42,455 bases of DNA from DAMCZI01 sp032095175 (GTDB taxonomy: Bacteria > Bacillota > Clostridia > Clostridiales > Caloramatoraceae): NCBI GenBank assembly GCA_032095175.1, contig DAMCZI010000039.1, positions 1 to 42,455 of the forward strand. The letters are read 5' to 3'. Below the pieces are notes generated by a model. That model was not told the DNA's origin. It ran no database searches and saw nothing but the letters and a program-made list of their open reading frames with translations. The position numbers and the translations under genes were made by a program. This document shows, in pieces, positions 25,701-33,816 of this stretch; within the stretch, counting starts at the first letter, position 1; each line of letters begins with the position of its first letter.

Positions 25701-26504
25701 ATGAAATTTACTAAAAGGATAATTTTAATTCTTGCAGTAGTTATATTGGTATTTTCTCAGTCTGCTTATGCAAAGGGTGGTTTTCCAAAGCCAACAGATA
25801 GGAAATATGTGAATGATTATATAAATTTACTTCCTGATGATACAAAGAATAAAATAGTTTCGATGGGAGAGGAGCTTTATAGGAAAACAACTGCGGAAGT
25901 TGCTGTTGCAGTTATAGATTCAACGGGAGATATGACCATTGATGAATATGCAAATGAGCTTTTTAGAGAGTGGGGAATAGGAAGTAAGGATAAAGATAAT
26001 GGTGTGCTTTTGCTTGTTGCAGTTGAGGATAGAAAAATGAGGATTGAGGTAGGGTATGGACTTGAGGGAATTCTTCCAGATGGCAAAACGGGAAGGATAA
26101 GGGATGAACTCATTTTACCCTATTTTAAAGGCGACAATTATACTGATGGAATCCTAAATGGATATAGTGCAATATGCAATGAGGTTGCAAAGGAGTACAA
26201 TGTTGAACTGGATGGAGATGCTCCACAGAAGTATTATGGCGAGAGCGAAAGCTTTGAAGAGGATATTTCCTTTAAAGATGTTTTTGTGATTATTATAATA
26301 ATAATTGTAGTAATCTCAAAAATATTTAGAGGTCCAAGAGGAAGACATGGAAGAAGACGTCCGGGTGGATTCCCTCCAGGTGGATTTGGAGGTTTCGGAG
26401 GCTTTGGCGGTTTTGGAGGAGGCTCTTCTGGTGGAAGCTCAGGCGGAGGTGGCGGCTTTGGTGGCGGCTCCTCCGGTGGTGGCGGTTCATCGGGGGGCTG
26501 GTAA
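25701..26504 (+). CDS. TPM-domain membrane protein (YgcG-like) with glycine-rich tail
   Basis: This 267-residue protein has a signal peptide at 1-25. A TPM domain covers about 35-175, with YVNDYINLLP, ELFREWGIGSKDKDNGVLLLVA and RIEVGYGLEG. A membrane helix lies at about 195-212, followed by a basic linker and a tail of about 45 residues made almost only of Gly, Phe and Ser. Tails of this kind are usual in the YgcG group. The ribosome site AGGAGGAA precedes the ATG. It is the partner of the LemA gene. Confidence 0.92.
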   Translation: MKFTKRIILILAVVILVFSQSAYAKGGFPKPTDRKYVNDYINLLPDDTKNKIVSMGEELYRKTTAEVAVAVIDSTGDMTIDEYANELFREWGIGSKDKDNGVLLLVAVEDRKMRIEVGYGLEGILPDGKTGRIRDELILPYFKGDNYTDGILNGYSAICNEVAKEYNVELDGDAPQKYYGESESFEEDISFKDVFVIIIIIIVVISKIFRGPRGRHGRRRPGGFPPGGFGGFGGFGGFGGGSSGGSSGGGGGFGGGSSGGGGSSGGW

Positions 26505-26527
26505 AAGAATCTAAGGTTATAAAAATT

Positions 26528-26567
26528 AAAGGTCTATGCGTTTACTTTGAAAATGCATAGACCTTTT
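26528..26567. terminator. Bidirectional terminator between TPM gene and msrA
   Basis: AAAGGTCTATGC pairs with GCATAGACCTTT. T-rich flanks lie on both strands between converging genes. Confidence 0.88.
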
Positions 26568-26571
26568 CAAT

Positions 26572-27129
26572 TTATTTTTCTTCAAATATGGAGTAATATT
26601 CGTCACCCCAGTATTTCTGTATGAATTCATCTCTTCCAGATATACCCCTATCCTGTTTATATTCAGATGGGCTCTTTTTATAAAAATCCTGGTGATATTC
26701 TTCTGCAGGATAAAATTGTGATGCAGGTAATATCATTGTCACTATTGGTTTTGGGAATCGTTTTGAAGCTTCAAGTGCATTCCTGGATAGTTCTGCTATT
26801 TTCCTTTGTTCATCGGAGGTATAAAAAATTGCTGTTCTGTAGGATTCCCCCCTATCCTGAAACTGTCCACCATCATCAGTTGGATCAATTTGTCTCCAAT
26901 AGACATCAAGCAGCTTGTTATAGCTTATAATTGATGGATCATATACTATTTCGATTGCCTCATAATGACCTGATGTTTGAGATTTAACATCCTTATATGT
27001 AGGACTTTCCTTATGCCCTCCAATATAACCGGAGGTTACATTTATTATTCCATCAAGAATGTCAAAGGGTGAAACCATACACCAAAAGCACCCTCCTGCA
27101 AATATGGCTCTTTCATAGTAGTTTTCCAT
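26572..27129 (-). CDS. msrA: Peptide methionine sulfoxide reductase A
   Basis: This 185-residue enzyme reduces methionine-S-sulfoxide in proteins. The catalytic motif GGCFWC places the sulfenate cysteine at C14, with C17 next to it. SGYIGGHKESPTYKDVKSQTSGHYEAIEI and QFYPAEEYHQDF are family hallmarks, and no MsrB domain is fused. The start is the ATG six bases after GGAGGA; an ATG two codons earlier touches that site. It is monocistronic. With rubrerythrin and Hcp it belongs to the window's oxidative and nitrosative stress genes. Confidence 0.95.
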   Translation of the reverse strand: MENYYERAIFAGGCFWCMVSPFDILDGIINVTSGYIGGHKESPTYKDVKSQTSGHYEAIEIVYDPSIISYNKLLDVYWRQIDPTDDGGQFQDRGESYRTAIFYTSDEQRKIAELSRNALEASKRFPKPIVTMILPASQFYPAEEYHQDFYKKSPSEYKQDRGISGRDEFIQKYWGDEYYSIFEEK

Positions 27130-27213
27130 ATGCATTCCTCCATAATAGAAACTAAATTAATAATATATTATAATATGTCACAAAAAACCTCAAGAACATA
27201 AATATTATCTATA

Positions 27214-27254
27214 AAAAATGGCTGCAGCAAAACACATTGCTGAAGCCATTTTTT
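27214..27254 (-). terminator. Terminator of the VanY-type gene
   Basis: The stem AAAAATGGCT-G-CAGCA/TGCTG-A-AGCCATTTTT closes around AAACACAT. It lies 46 bases past the stop of the minus-strand carboxypeptidase gene. Confidence 0.85.
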
Positions 27255-27300
27255 TATAGTATTTTAACTTGCTTTGACTAAGAAATTTGCATACATAAAA

Positions 27301-28173
27301 CTAGATATTACTATTTTCTTCTGAAAAAAATTCTTCTAGTGTTATATTATTTGTGTATATATATGTTGATACCTTTTTACCTACATATCTTATATGCCAT
27401 GGTTCATAATTATAGCCTGTAATATCTTCTTTACCCTCAGGATATCTTAATATAAATCCATATTTATAACAGTTGTCCTTCAACCATTTTCCTTCATTAG
27501 TCTCTCCAAAATTATTGCTCAAGCCCCAATTAGCACTTTCACTTGTAACATCCATTGCTAGTCCAGTTTGATGTTCACTTTGACCGGGAAGTGCTACATA
27601 TTTTGCAGCTTCTATTTTACCTACAGAATCAACTTTTCTTTCAAAAATTGATTGCTGCTTTTCATAGGATCTGTATCCGGAGGTAGCTAAAAGATGAATA
27701 TTTTCATTTTCAGCTGCTTGGAAAAGTCCCTCTAAAGCATCGGAAGCTTCCTTCCTAAGTTGTTTCCTTGGAGAGTTCTCTGTGAAGGAAAACTTTACAT
27801 CAGGTATTGTTAAATCACTTGGTATATAATCAGATTGTAGATTTCTATTTTTGTTAACTAATATAAGAATGGAATCAGTATTTTTGACAAAAACTTTATT
27901 GCTGCCATCAGTATAAGTAGTGTCCTTTAAAGAAAAAGTGCTGGTAGCGACTTTGGTGTCTGATGTGTTAGCGCTGCCATTTGAAGTGCTTTGGATTTCT
28001 GGTTGTTCTATTTTAGCTTTAGCTTTCTTTATGTTATTAGATATACTTTTACCTATTGATCTGGGAGCAGTTAAAATATAAATAAAAAGAACCAATACTA
28101 CAGCAAATGGTATAAAAAGTTTAGAAAAATATTTTCTTTTTTTCTTTCGTTTTGGTGTTATATTCATAATCAT
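27301..28173 (-). CDS. VanY-family D-alanyl-D-alanine carboxypeptidase
   Basis: This 290-residue membrane-anchored protein has a basic N terminus, one helix at about 17-37 and a linker to about residue 135. The M15B peptidase domain has zinc ligands in SEHQTGLAMDV (His and Asp) and EPWHIRYV (His), with SGYRSYEKQQ before them. It trims the terminal D-Ala of peptidoglycan stem peptides. It is divergent from an OmpR-type two-component system, and the spacer carries a direct repeat that reads toward this gene, so it is a probable target of that system. Resistance to a cell-wall antibiotic is possible but there are no vanHAX-type genes. Confidence 0.9.
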   Translation of the reverse strand: MIMNITPKRKKKRKYFSKLFIPFAVVLVLFIYILTAPRSIGKSISNNIKKAKAKIEQPEIQSTSNGSANTSDTKVATSTFSLKDTTYTDGSNKVFVKNTDSILILVNKNRNLQSDYIPSDLTIPDVKFSFTENSPRKQLRKEASDALEGLFQAAENENIHLLATSGYRSYEKQQSIFERKVDSVGKIEAAKYVALPGQSEHQTGLAMDVTSESANWGLSNNFGETNEGKWLKDNCYKYGFILRYPEGKEDITGYNYEPWHIRYVGKKVSTYIYTNNITLEEFFSEENSNI

Positions 28174-28237
28174 TTTACCTCGCCTTCGTTATTTTAACTT
28201 AAGTATAAATTTCATATTTAATATAACTTTCATATAG

Positions 28238-28256
28238 TTGTAAAAAAGTTGTAAAA
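28238..28256 (-). promoter_or_regulatory. Candidate operator of the OmpR-type regulator, site 1
   Basis: Two copies of TTTTACAA spaced by CTT (11-bp repeat period) read on the minus strand toward the VanY-type gene, 65 bases from its start. The same pair, spaced by GTA, occurs at 30432-30450 in the promoter of the PepSY-like gene. Confidence 0.6.
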
Positions 28257-28357
28257 TTCGACGAGATATGTTGAATTAATAAGCAATATGTCTATTCATG
28301 ATATATAATTAAAGAAAAATGTTTTGCAGCAAAGTTATGATACAAGGAGTGAAAAGT

Positions 28358-29011
28358 ATGGAGAAAATATTAATTGTTGAAGATGATATTGGAATTTCAG
28401 ATATAATCAAATTAAATTTAAATATGGTGAATTATGATGTGGAACAGGTGTATGACGGGGAGAAGGCATTAGAGGTAATTGAGAAGGATAGATGTGATTT
28501 AATAATATTGGATGTGATGCTTCCTAAACTGGATGGTTTCACCTTAATGGAAAAAATAAATCATATTGATATACCTGTTATTTTCTTAACTGCAAAGAAT
28601 TCAATTGCCGATAAGGTAAAGGGATTAAAAATGGGTGCAGATGATTATATAGTAAAACCATTTGAATCAATAGAACTATTAGCAAGAGTTGAGGCAGTTT
28701 TAAGGCGCTATGGCAAAAAGAATGATATATTATCATTTAAAGATTTGGAAATTTCACTTGAAGAGAGGGTTGTAAAAAGGAAGGATAAGGTCGTTGAATT
28801 AACCTTAAAGGAATTTGAACTATTAAAGCTTTTAGTAGTTAATAAAGGTATAGCACTATCTAGAGAAAAAATACTGGAAAAAGTTTGGGGATATGATTAT
28901 TTGGGAGAAACAAGAACTGTGGATATGCATGTTCAAAAATTAAGAAAGAAATTGGAATTATGGGATGAAATAAAAACTGTATATAAAATAGGATACAGGT
29001 TGGAGGATTAA
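28358..29011 (+). CDS. OmpR/PhoB-family response regulator
   Basis: This 217-residue regulator has a receiver domain with acidic D9-D10, phospho-acceptor Asp52 in IILDVMLPKLDG, Thr in VIFLTAKN and Lys in YIVKPF. A winged-helix DNA-binding domain follows (VVELTLKEFELLKLL...TRTVDMHVQKLRKKL). The start ATG follows AAGGAG; upstream in-frame ATGs lack a site. The kinase gene begins at the next base after its stop. Winged-helix regulators bind direct repeats with an 11-bp period, and such repeats lie before the divergent VanY-type gene and before the gene after the kinase. Confidence 0.93.
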   Translation: MEKILIVEDDIGISDIIKLNLNMVNYDVEQVYDGEKALEVIEKDRCDLIILDVMLPKLDGFTLMEKINHIDIPVIFLTAKNSIADKVKGLKMGADDYIVKPFESIELLARVEAVLRRYGKKNDILSFKDLEISLEERVVKRKDKVVELTLKEFELLKLLVVNKGIALSREKILEKVWGYDYLGETRTVDMHVQKLRKKLELWDEIKTVYKIGYRLED

Positions 29012-30430
29012 ATGAAAATTTGGAAAAAAATATTTATATATTCATTAGTTCTTTTTCTTACAGTTTTTAATTTAGGAGCATTTTTTATAATAGAAAATAA
29101 TCATAATCTTATTCTTAAAAGAGAAATTGATAGAGGATTAAGTGAGCATTTAAGCATCTATTCAGGGCTTAAGGGGAATTTACTATTTTTGAAAGAAAGA
29201 GTTGGTGACACAAGGATTTCACGAAAAAACATTTATAATTTAACCATTAATGATTTTATGAAAAATTTTAATGATAAAAATATGTATATTGAAATTTTGG
29301 ATAGTGAAAATGAGGTTGTTTTTAGTAATTTAGACTTTGATATTACAAATGAGAGAACAGAACTTAAAAAACCTCTTGAAGAGAGAAGAAGCTATATTAT
29401 AAGAGATGTAGGGAATAGGACATTTTTATTTATAACAAATTTGATGAATATAGGTAAAGAAAGTTTATCAGTTTCTTATGTGAGGGACATAACTTCCATA
29501 TATAATAATAGGAAAGATCAATATATATTCTTTGCAAAGCTTGATATTATTATTTCGATTATTCTTGCCATAGGTATGTATTTACTAAGTAAATATATAA
29601 CAGAGCCAATTAATGAGCTAACAAATGTTACTAGAAGAATTTCCAGTGGAAGTGTATCAGAAAGAGCTCAAATAAACTCCAATGATGAAATTGGTATTTT
29701 AGCTGAAAATTTTAATAAAATGTCAGATGCAATTGAGGATAAGATAAATCAGCTTGAGAAAAATGCGGAAGAGAAGCAAAGATTTACTGATAATTTAACT
29801 CATGAGATGAAAACTCCATTAACCTGTATAATAGGATATGCTGATTTTCTTCGTTCAACAAAATATAATGAAAAAACTTTTATAGAGGGACTAAATAATA
29901 TATTTAGAGAAGGAAAACGCTTGGAAGAGCTTTCTGGTAAGATGATGAATTTAATCCTATTGAAAAAAGAGAATTTTAAAATGAACATGGTAGAAATGAA
30001 AGTTATATTGGATGAGATAAAGAATGCGTTAAAACCCAAGCTGGATAACAAGAAAATAGAATTAGTAACTTCAGGGGAAAATCAAAAGGTCATAGTAGAA
30101 AAGGATTTAATAAAAGTATTGATATCAAATTTAATTGATAATGCAATAAAGGCATCAGAGCTTAATGGTAAGGTATATGTGAACATTTATACAAATGAAG
30201 ATTTGAAAACAGTAGTGGAGATAAAGGATGAAGGAATAGGAATATCTGAGGAAGACCTTCCTAAGGTTTTTGAGCCCTTTTATATGGTGGATAAATCAAG
30301 GACAAGATCCCATAATGGTTCTGGACTAGGACTTTCTATTTGTAATGAAATAGCAAATCTTCATGAAGCAAAGCTTCAAATTGAAAGCCGATTAAGTGAG
30401 GGGACTACTGTAAAAATCATCTTTAGTTAA
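29012..30430 (+). CDS. Membrane sensor histidine kinase with HAMP domain
   Basis: This 472-residue kinase has membrane helices at about 7-28 and 172-192 that bracket an outer sensor domain of about 140 residues. HAMP follows (about 190-245, YITEPINELTNVTRRI). HisKA carries His264 in LTHEMKTPLTCIIGYA. HATPase has the N box NLIDNAIKASE, DEGIGISEEDLPKVF, and GSGLGLSICNEI. It is the cognate kinase of the regulator ending one base before it. The signal is unknown; a cell-wall role is inferred from the divergent carboxypeptidase. Confidence 0.93.
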   Translation: MKIWKKIFIYSLVLFLTVFNLGAFFIIENNHNLILKREIDRGLSEHLSIYSGLKGNLLFLKERVGDTRISRKNIYNLTINDFMKNFNDKNMYIEILDSENEVVFSNLDFDITNERTELKKPLEERRSYIIRDVGNRTFLFITNLMNIGKESLSVSYVRDITSIYNNRKDQYIFFAKLDIIISIILAIGMYLLSKYITEPINELTNVTRRISSGSVSERAQINSNDEIGILAENFNKMSDAIEDKINQLEKNAEEKQRFTDNLTHEMKTPLTCIIGYADFLRSTKYNEKTFIEGLNNIFREGKRLEELSGKMMNLILLKKENFKMNMVEMKVILDEIKNALKPKLDNKKIELVTSGENQKVIVEKDLIKVLISNLIDNAIKASELNGKVYVNIYTNEDLKTVVEIKDEGIGISEEDLPKVFEPFYMVDKSRTRSHNGSGLGLSICNEIANLHEAKLQIESRLSEGTTVKIIFS

Positions 30431-30431
30431 A

Positions 30432-30462
30432 TTTTACAAGTATTTTACAAGTTGGTTATACT
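30432..30462 (+). promoter_or_regulatory. Promoter of the PepSY-like gene with regulator site 2
   Basis: TTTTACAA-GTA-TTTTACAA (30432-30450) overlaps a promoter TTACAA (30434-30439), 17-base spacer, TATACT (30457-30462). Expected transcription start is about 30469, the first base of the nested inverted repeat. The repeat pair matches site 1 at 28238-28256 in sequence, spacing and orientation to its gene. Confidence 0.65.
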
Positions 30463-30468
30463 AAGAAT

Positions 30469-30615
30469 AAAATTTTAAGCAATACTTAATCTATGGCAAT
30501 TCTGTTTGCTTTGGATTCTAAATCCAATTAGCAAAGAGTAAATATACTGAATAAACTTGCCATAGTTTACTACAAAACGATTTACAATCACTAAAGAAAT
30601 CATGCTTAAAATTTT
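30469..30615 (+). ncRNA. Structured 5' leader formed by nested inverted repeats
   Basis: Three nested palindromes are seen. The outer perfect 13-bp arms are AAAATTTTAAGCA (30469-30481) and TGCTTAAAATTTT (30603-30615). The middle perfect 9-bp arms are CTATGGCAA (30491-30499) and TTGCCATAG (30557-30565). The inner hairpin is TTTGCTTTGGATT-CTA-AATCCAA-TT-AGCAAA (30505-30535). The predicted transcript begins at the outer arm, and the fold ends 6 bases before the GGGGAGG ribosome site. I do not recognise a known riboswitch. A mobile element with 13-bp terminal repeats is the alternative. Confidence 0.6.
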
Positions 30616-30633
30616 GATTTGGGGAGGAAGTCT

Positions 30634-31311
30634 ATGAAAATGAGATTAGCTTTACTAGTTTTTGTAGCATGTATATTAACTTTTTTTGCATTTGGTAGTA
30701 TTACACAAATACCAAAAAATCAATTGGTTGTAGAAGCTAAGACCAATGATTTTAATTTTACGGACATTGAAAACAAATTGGAGAGTAAAAAACTTGCTTT
30801 TAATGTTTCACAGAGCATGGCAGAACAAATAGCTGTTAATGCATTTAAAAGCTATTTTAATATCGAAATGAATGGAAAAAAATTATATAAATCAGTGAAT
30901 AATTTTAATAGTGAAGGGCAGGAGTTATGGTTAATTACCTGGTCAAGTCAAAATAAGCAGTATATAAATATTGCTAAAGGTGAAAATTATAGAGCTCTAG
31001 TAGATGCTAATTCAGGGAAAGTATTAGATATTGGATATTATAAACTGAATGATATAAAAAAAGAAAAGTTTAGTATTGAAGAGTTGGAAAAAATAACACA
31101 TGATTTTATAGAAAAGAATAAAATACTAGATGTTAATAAAATGAAATTTAAATATGAAGAATCTAAGGAAGTATCTGATAATGGTGGAGGTTATTTTTAT
31201 TATTTATATTATGAATATGAAGGCCATAAAACACTCTTGGTTACAGTCGATAAAGCAGATGGAAAAGTTAATTCCTTTATATTCTTTGATGAAATAAATT
31301 CAGTGGGTTAA
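30634..31311 (+). CDS. Secreted or anchored PepSY-like protein of unknown function
   Basis: This 225-residue protein has an N-terminal hydrophobic helix (about 4-24) as signal or anchor. Two related segments follow, ending in YRALVDANSGKVLDIGYY and LLVTVDKADGKVNSFIFF, the strand pattern of PepSY domains. PepSY proteins often inhibit peptidases or act in cell-wall sensing. Start choice: the ATG is 6 bases after GGGGAGGA. It lies behind a two-component kinase and has its own promoter with the regulator's repeat and a long structured leader, so it is probably a regulon member. The PepSY call is from pattern only. Confidence 0.6.
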   Translation: MKMRLALLVFVACILTFFAFGSITQIPKNQLVVEAKTNDFNFTDIENKLESKKLAFNVSQSMAEQIAVNAFKSYFNIEMNGKKLYKSVNNFNSEGQELWLITWSSQNKQYINIAKGENYRALVDANSGKVLDIGYYKLNDIKKEKFSIEELEKITHDFIEKNKILDVNKMKFKYEESKEVSDNGGGYFYYLYYEYEGHKTLLVTVDKADGKVNSFIFFDEINSVG

Positions 31312-31340
31312 AAAAATAAAAGTTAATATAATATATTTGT

Positions 31341-31371
31341 AATCTCTGAATTTATCTTCAGAGATTTTTTT
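31341..31371 (+). terminator. Terminator after the PepSY-like gene
   Basis: AATCTCTGAA and TTCAGAGATT pair around TTTATC and are followed by a run of Ts. Confidence 0.88.
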
Positions 31372-31388
31372 CTATGAATTAAACTAGG

Positions 31389-31499
31389 TATTTCGCATAA
31401 ATGATTCTAATTGCTTGCTCTAAGCATTTATGTAAAAGCATATTCCTTGATTCACAAATCTCAATATACATTATTAAATACCTTAACTGCGATTTATAT
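31389..31499 (-). repeat. Hairpin repeat family A, copy 4
   Basis: Reverse-oriented, more diverged copy. Hairpin 2 retains CATAAATG/CATTTATG with loop CTTAGAGCAAGCAATTAG on the minus strand. Hairpin 1 has weaker arms (AAATCTCAATA and TTAACTGCGATTT). It lies between the PepSY-like gene and the HAD phosphatase gene. Confidence 0.8.
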
Positions 31500-31567
31500 A
31501 ATAAGCTTAACGATTTTCTTATATTTGTGATACAATATATCGAAATACATTTGAAATGGGGGATAGT

Positions 31568-32305
31568 ATGAAAAGCATTGGAGCTTTTTTTGATATTGAT
31601 GGAACATTATATAGAGAAGGATTAATTTCTGAGATGTTTAAAAAACTTGTTAAGTCAGATATTATAAATCCTGAGAAGTGGTATAACGAGGTTAGACCAG
31701 AGTATCAAAAGTGGGATAAGAGACAGGGAAACTACGATGATTATCTTCTTAAGATGGCGGATATATATACCCAGGCAATAAAGGGACTTCACCGCTCACA
31801 GGTTGAATTTATTGCAAAACAGGTAATACTTCAAAAGGGAGACAGGGTATATACCTTTACAAGGGACAGAATAAAATGGCATAAGGAACAGGGTCACAAG
31901 GTAATAACCATTTCTGGAAGTCCTATTGAGCTTGTTAAGGAAATGGCATCAAAGCATGGCTTTGATGATTACAGAGGTGCAACCTATGAATGTGCTGATG
32001 ATGGATGCTACCTTGGCAGTATAATTCCAATGTGGGACAGTGCAAGTAAAAAGAAGGCTATTTTGGAGATGGCTGAGAAATATGATATAGATTTGTCCGG
32101 AAGCTATGCCTATGGAGATACCACAGGTGATTATTCAATGTTTGAAATGGTAGGTAATCCTTATTGTGTAAACCCTACAAGAGAGCTTTTAACAAGAGTT
32201 CTTGGAAATCCTGAAATTAGAGAAAAAATCCAAATAATTGTTGAAAGAAAGGACATGGTTTACAGCCTTGATCCTGACTGTATCGATATGGATTTTAAAG
32301 GATAG
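31568..32305 (+). CDS. HAD-IB family phosphatase (SerB-like)
   Basis: This 245-residue soluble protein has the nucleophile motif FFDIDGTLYREG at residues 7-18. HKVITISGSP near residue 117 is motif II, and SYAYGDTTGDYSMFEMVG near residue 177 is the metal-binding motif followed by the usual CVNP. This is the IB subgroup with a helical cap, which includes phosphoserine and phospholipid-head phosphatases. The start is the second ATG, after GGGGGAT. The substrate is not assigned. Confidence 0.88.
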   Translation: MKSIGAFFDIDGTLYREGLISEMFKKLVKSDIINPEKWYNEVRPEYQKWDKRQGNYDDYLLKMADIYTQAIKGLHRSQVEFIAKQVILQKGDRVYTFTRDRIKWHKEQGHKVITISGSPIELVKEMASKHGFDDYRGATYECADDGCYLGSIIPMWDSASKKKAILEMAEKYDIDLSGSYAYGDTTGDYSMFEMVGNPYCVNPTRELLTRVLGNPEIREKIQIIVERKDMVYSLDPDCIDMDFKG

Positions 32306-32433
32306 ATGAGTTTATTAAGGCTTATATTAGGGAAAAAATTGTTTAAACTATTTTTTAAATAGAAAGATTATAATGGATATGGTAAACTAGCTATATGAGT
32401 TTTTGTAAAAAGTGCCAGTAGTTATAGTCTAAA

Positions 32434-32459
32434 GCCGTGGGTTTTATCCACGGTTTTTT
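32434..32459 (+). terminator. Terminator between the HAD gene and the MATE gene (possible attenuator)
   Basis: GCCGTGG-GTTTTAT-CCACGGT followed by six Ts ends only 20 bases before the MATE start codon. A TATAAT at about 32370 could start a leader of about 100 bases upstream of it. It may simply end the HAD transcript, or it may be a leader terminator for the pump. Confidence 0.75.
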
Positions 32460-32479
32460 GCGGAATGGGGGATTTTTTA

Positions 32480-33816
32480 TGCGGAAAAGTATGAATGGAG
32501 ATATTAAAAAGATTTTTAGCCTTTCATGGCCTGTTATGGTTGGAATGATACTTCAAAGTTTCTTAAGTACAGTGGATACTTATTTTATATCAAATTTAGG
32601 AACCAGTGAGGCTTCAGCTTCTTCACTGGGGAATTCTGCATCAAGTGTTATATTTGTAATATCAACAATTGTTTCAGCTGGCACAATAGCTCTTGTATCA
32701 AGGAGCTATGGAGATGGTGATATGGCTGGAGTTAAGAGGTTTTCTGGTGAATCCATTATGTTGTCTTTTATAATTGGATTAATATTGAGTATACTTTGCT
32801 ATTGTTACACGGGTAAAATAATTAAGCTGGCATTTAATCCCAAACCAACTGAGGCAGTTCTTGCAGAAGAATACCTTTCTGTTATATTTAGTGGTACAGT
32901 GTTTGTATTTTTAAATTCTGCAGTAAGAACAGTACTTCATGCCCTGGGAGATACTAAGACACCTTTAATAGTATTTGGTATTTCAAATGTTATAAATGCA
33001 ATTCTTGATCCTATTTTTATGTTTCCCCTTGGGTTTGGAATAAAGGGAGCAGCCATAGCAACAGTTTTATCAATGATTTTTTCGTTTTTAATGATTAGTG
33101 TTATATTAATTAAAAAGCTATATGCTTCAAGTATTAAAGATTTCGTTGAAAATATGCTGCTAAATATGAATGACAGCATAAGAATATTAAAAATTGGTGG
33201 ATGGGCATGTTTGCAGCAAATTGCACGTCCTATAACTGGAATGCTTATGTTCAGTCTGGTATATGAGGTCGGAAATAGAGAAGGTACAGCAGCATTTGGA
33301 ATAGGTGGACAACTATTTAATTATACATTTATAATACTTGCAGGTCTTTCAACAGCTATATCAATAATGGTTGGACAGAGCCTTGGAAGAGGAGATATAG
33401 ATGAATGCGATAGTATTATAAAGGAGGGCCTGAAGCTTTCAGCGATTAATATGGCATTTTTCGCAATACCATATATGGTGCTTCCTGCAGAAATGATGGG
33501 CATATTTATTAAGGATCCCTTGGTTATTAAGCATGGAGTAGAGTATTTGAGAATTGTTTATATTGGAATCATATTTGTAATGTTTACAACCACCTATGGA
33601 GGAGCTTTTCAAGGTGCAGGAGATACATTCCCTCCAATGATTTCATCTTTGATTGCAAATGTTATTTTAAAGCTTCCCCTAGCATATGTTTTAGCAAAAT
33701 ATTTTGGTATGGGAACAGTAGGGGTATGGATAGCTGTAGCTTTATCAGTGGCAATTGAAGCGGGAATAATAACGTTCTATTTTAAAAAGGGTAGATGGAA
33801 GGAGAAGGTTATATGA
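32480..33816 (+). CDS. MATE-family multidrug/cation efflux protein
   Basis: This 445-residue protein has about twelve membrane helices in two similar halves. It opens with the usual amphipathic start and FSLSWPVMVGMILQSFLSTVDTYFIS. MATE motifs include GTSEASASSLGN, FLNSAVRTVLHALGDTKTPL and FQGAGDTFPPMI. It exports cationic drugs against sodium or protons. The start at 32480 has GGGGGAT upstream; the longer frame would run through the terminator hairpin. It overlaps the next gene by 4 bases (ATGA), so the pump and the double GNAT protein are translationally coupled. Confidence 0.93.

Noticed and set aside
28358..31311. VanR/VanS glycopeptide-resistance operon
   Set aside because: Only a VanY-type carboxypeptidase accompanies the two-component pair. 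There is no VanH, ligase or VanX, so resistance cannot be claimed.
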